Source of the DNA: Purshia tridentata
Lineage: Eukaryota; Streptophyta; Magnoliopsida; Rosales; Rosaceae
Direction: 5' to 3'
NCBI GenBank assembly: GCA_003254885.1
Contig: QANT01001167.1
Span: 1 to 46,512, forward strand
DNA: 46,512 bases
Positions within the stretch are counted from its first letter, which is position 1, and each line of letters starts with the position of its first letter. Of the stretch, positions 46,253 to 46,512 are shown piece after piece. A model generated the notes under the pieces. That model searched no databases, was not told the origin of the DNA, and saw nothing but the letters and a program-made list of their open reading frames with translations. The position numbers and the translations under genes were made by a program.

Positions 46253-46512
46253 CTAATATTGTTCATAAGACCTAAGCATGTATTAAACTAATAGGGTGTT
46301 TTTTAATCCCAAAACATAGCCTTAATAACAAAACAGTCCACATGCAAAAGCTTATTTCAAGCCGGTCCATTTTAATAAACCTAGCGCTTACCAAGGAGTT
46401 AAATTTCGATTCTGTGGAAATTTTCGACGGAAATTTCGGGAAATTTTAAATTTCGACAGAAATTAAATGGAAATGAAGGAAATTACTATTAAAATACGGA
46501 AATTTTGAATGA
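46253..46512. other. AT-rich window edge with AAATTTCG-type short repeats
   Basis: From about 46400 the words AAATTTCGA, GAAATTTCGGG and AAATTTCGACAG recur at short spacing and run to the window edge. It is probably the start of a repeat that continues outside. Confidence 0.45.

Noticed and set aside
1..46512. tRNA, rRNA, organelle insertions or well-known microRNA precursors
   Set aside because: None recognised on reading either strand; a covariance-model scan would be needed to exclude divergent ones.

Overview
This is a plant nuclear window, most likely from a eudicot. The intergenic DNA is AT-rich, there is one gene with plant GT-AG introns and three intronless genes, and the first 16.5 kb is filled with plant transposons (CACTA, Ty3/gypsy and large LTRs). 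The species cannot be named from the sequence alone. There are two single-base ambiguities (N at 7184 and 26596).

Layout. 1-16.5 kb is a transposon nest. It holds four copies of one unnamed LTR family (starting TGTAACG, ending CTGTCA), CACTA-type remnants (a duplicated 3' terminus, a broken TNP2-like transposase, and a second ORF with Transposase_24 and Ulp1-protease-like domains), and a decayed Ty3/gypsy chromodomain element. One LTR is inserted in the gypsy integrase region, and a second, reversed LTR is inserted in the first. Target-site duplications are visible for both insertions. 16.5-19.3 kb is AT-rich and holds two MITEs. 19.5-20.3 kb is an intronless CAF1 deadenylase gene. 20.4-28.4 kb is non-coding, with one long-TIR foldback element and a tandem duplication. 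28.7-29.6 kb (+) and 38.7-39.3 kb (-) are two intronless OVATE-family repressor genes that converge across about 9 kb without a recognisable gene. 39.8-45.5 kb (-) is a 12-coding-exon gene for a lipid-droplet-associated hydrolase (LDAH family). I reconstructed its exons one by one, and they join into an uninterrupted 311-residue frame. The last kilobase is AT-rich with a MITE-like repeat.

The host genes do unrelated jobs: mRNA deadenylation, growth and shape repression, and lipid-droplet hydrolysis. There is no operon-like logic. The two OFP genes are the only functional pairing, and the same pair of subfamilies is linked in Arabidopsis.

The most notable observation is a palindromic heat-shock-element motif (TTCnnGAAnnTTCnnGAA) in the U3-side region of all four LTR copies, perfect in three and one base off in the fourth. 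This suggests a heat-responsive retrotransposon family. Next is a GC-AG intron in LDAH that is 108 nt long, stop-free and hydrophobic if translated. I did not find a new multi-gene system.
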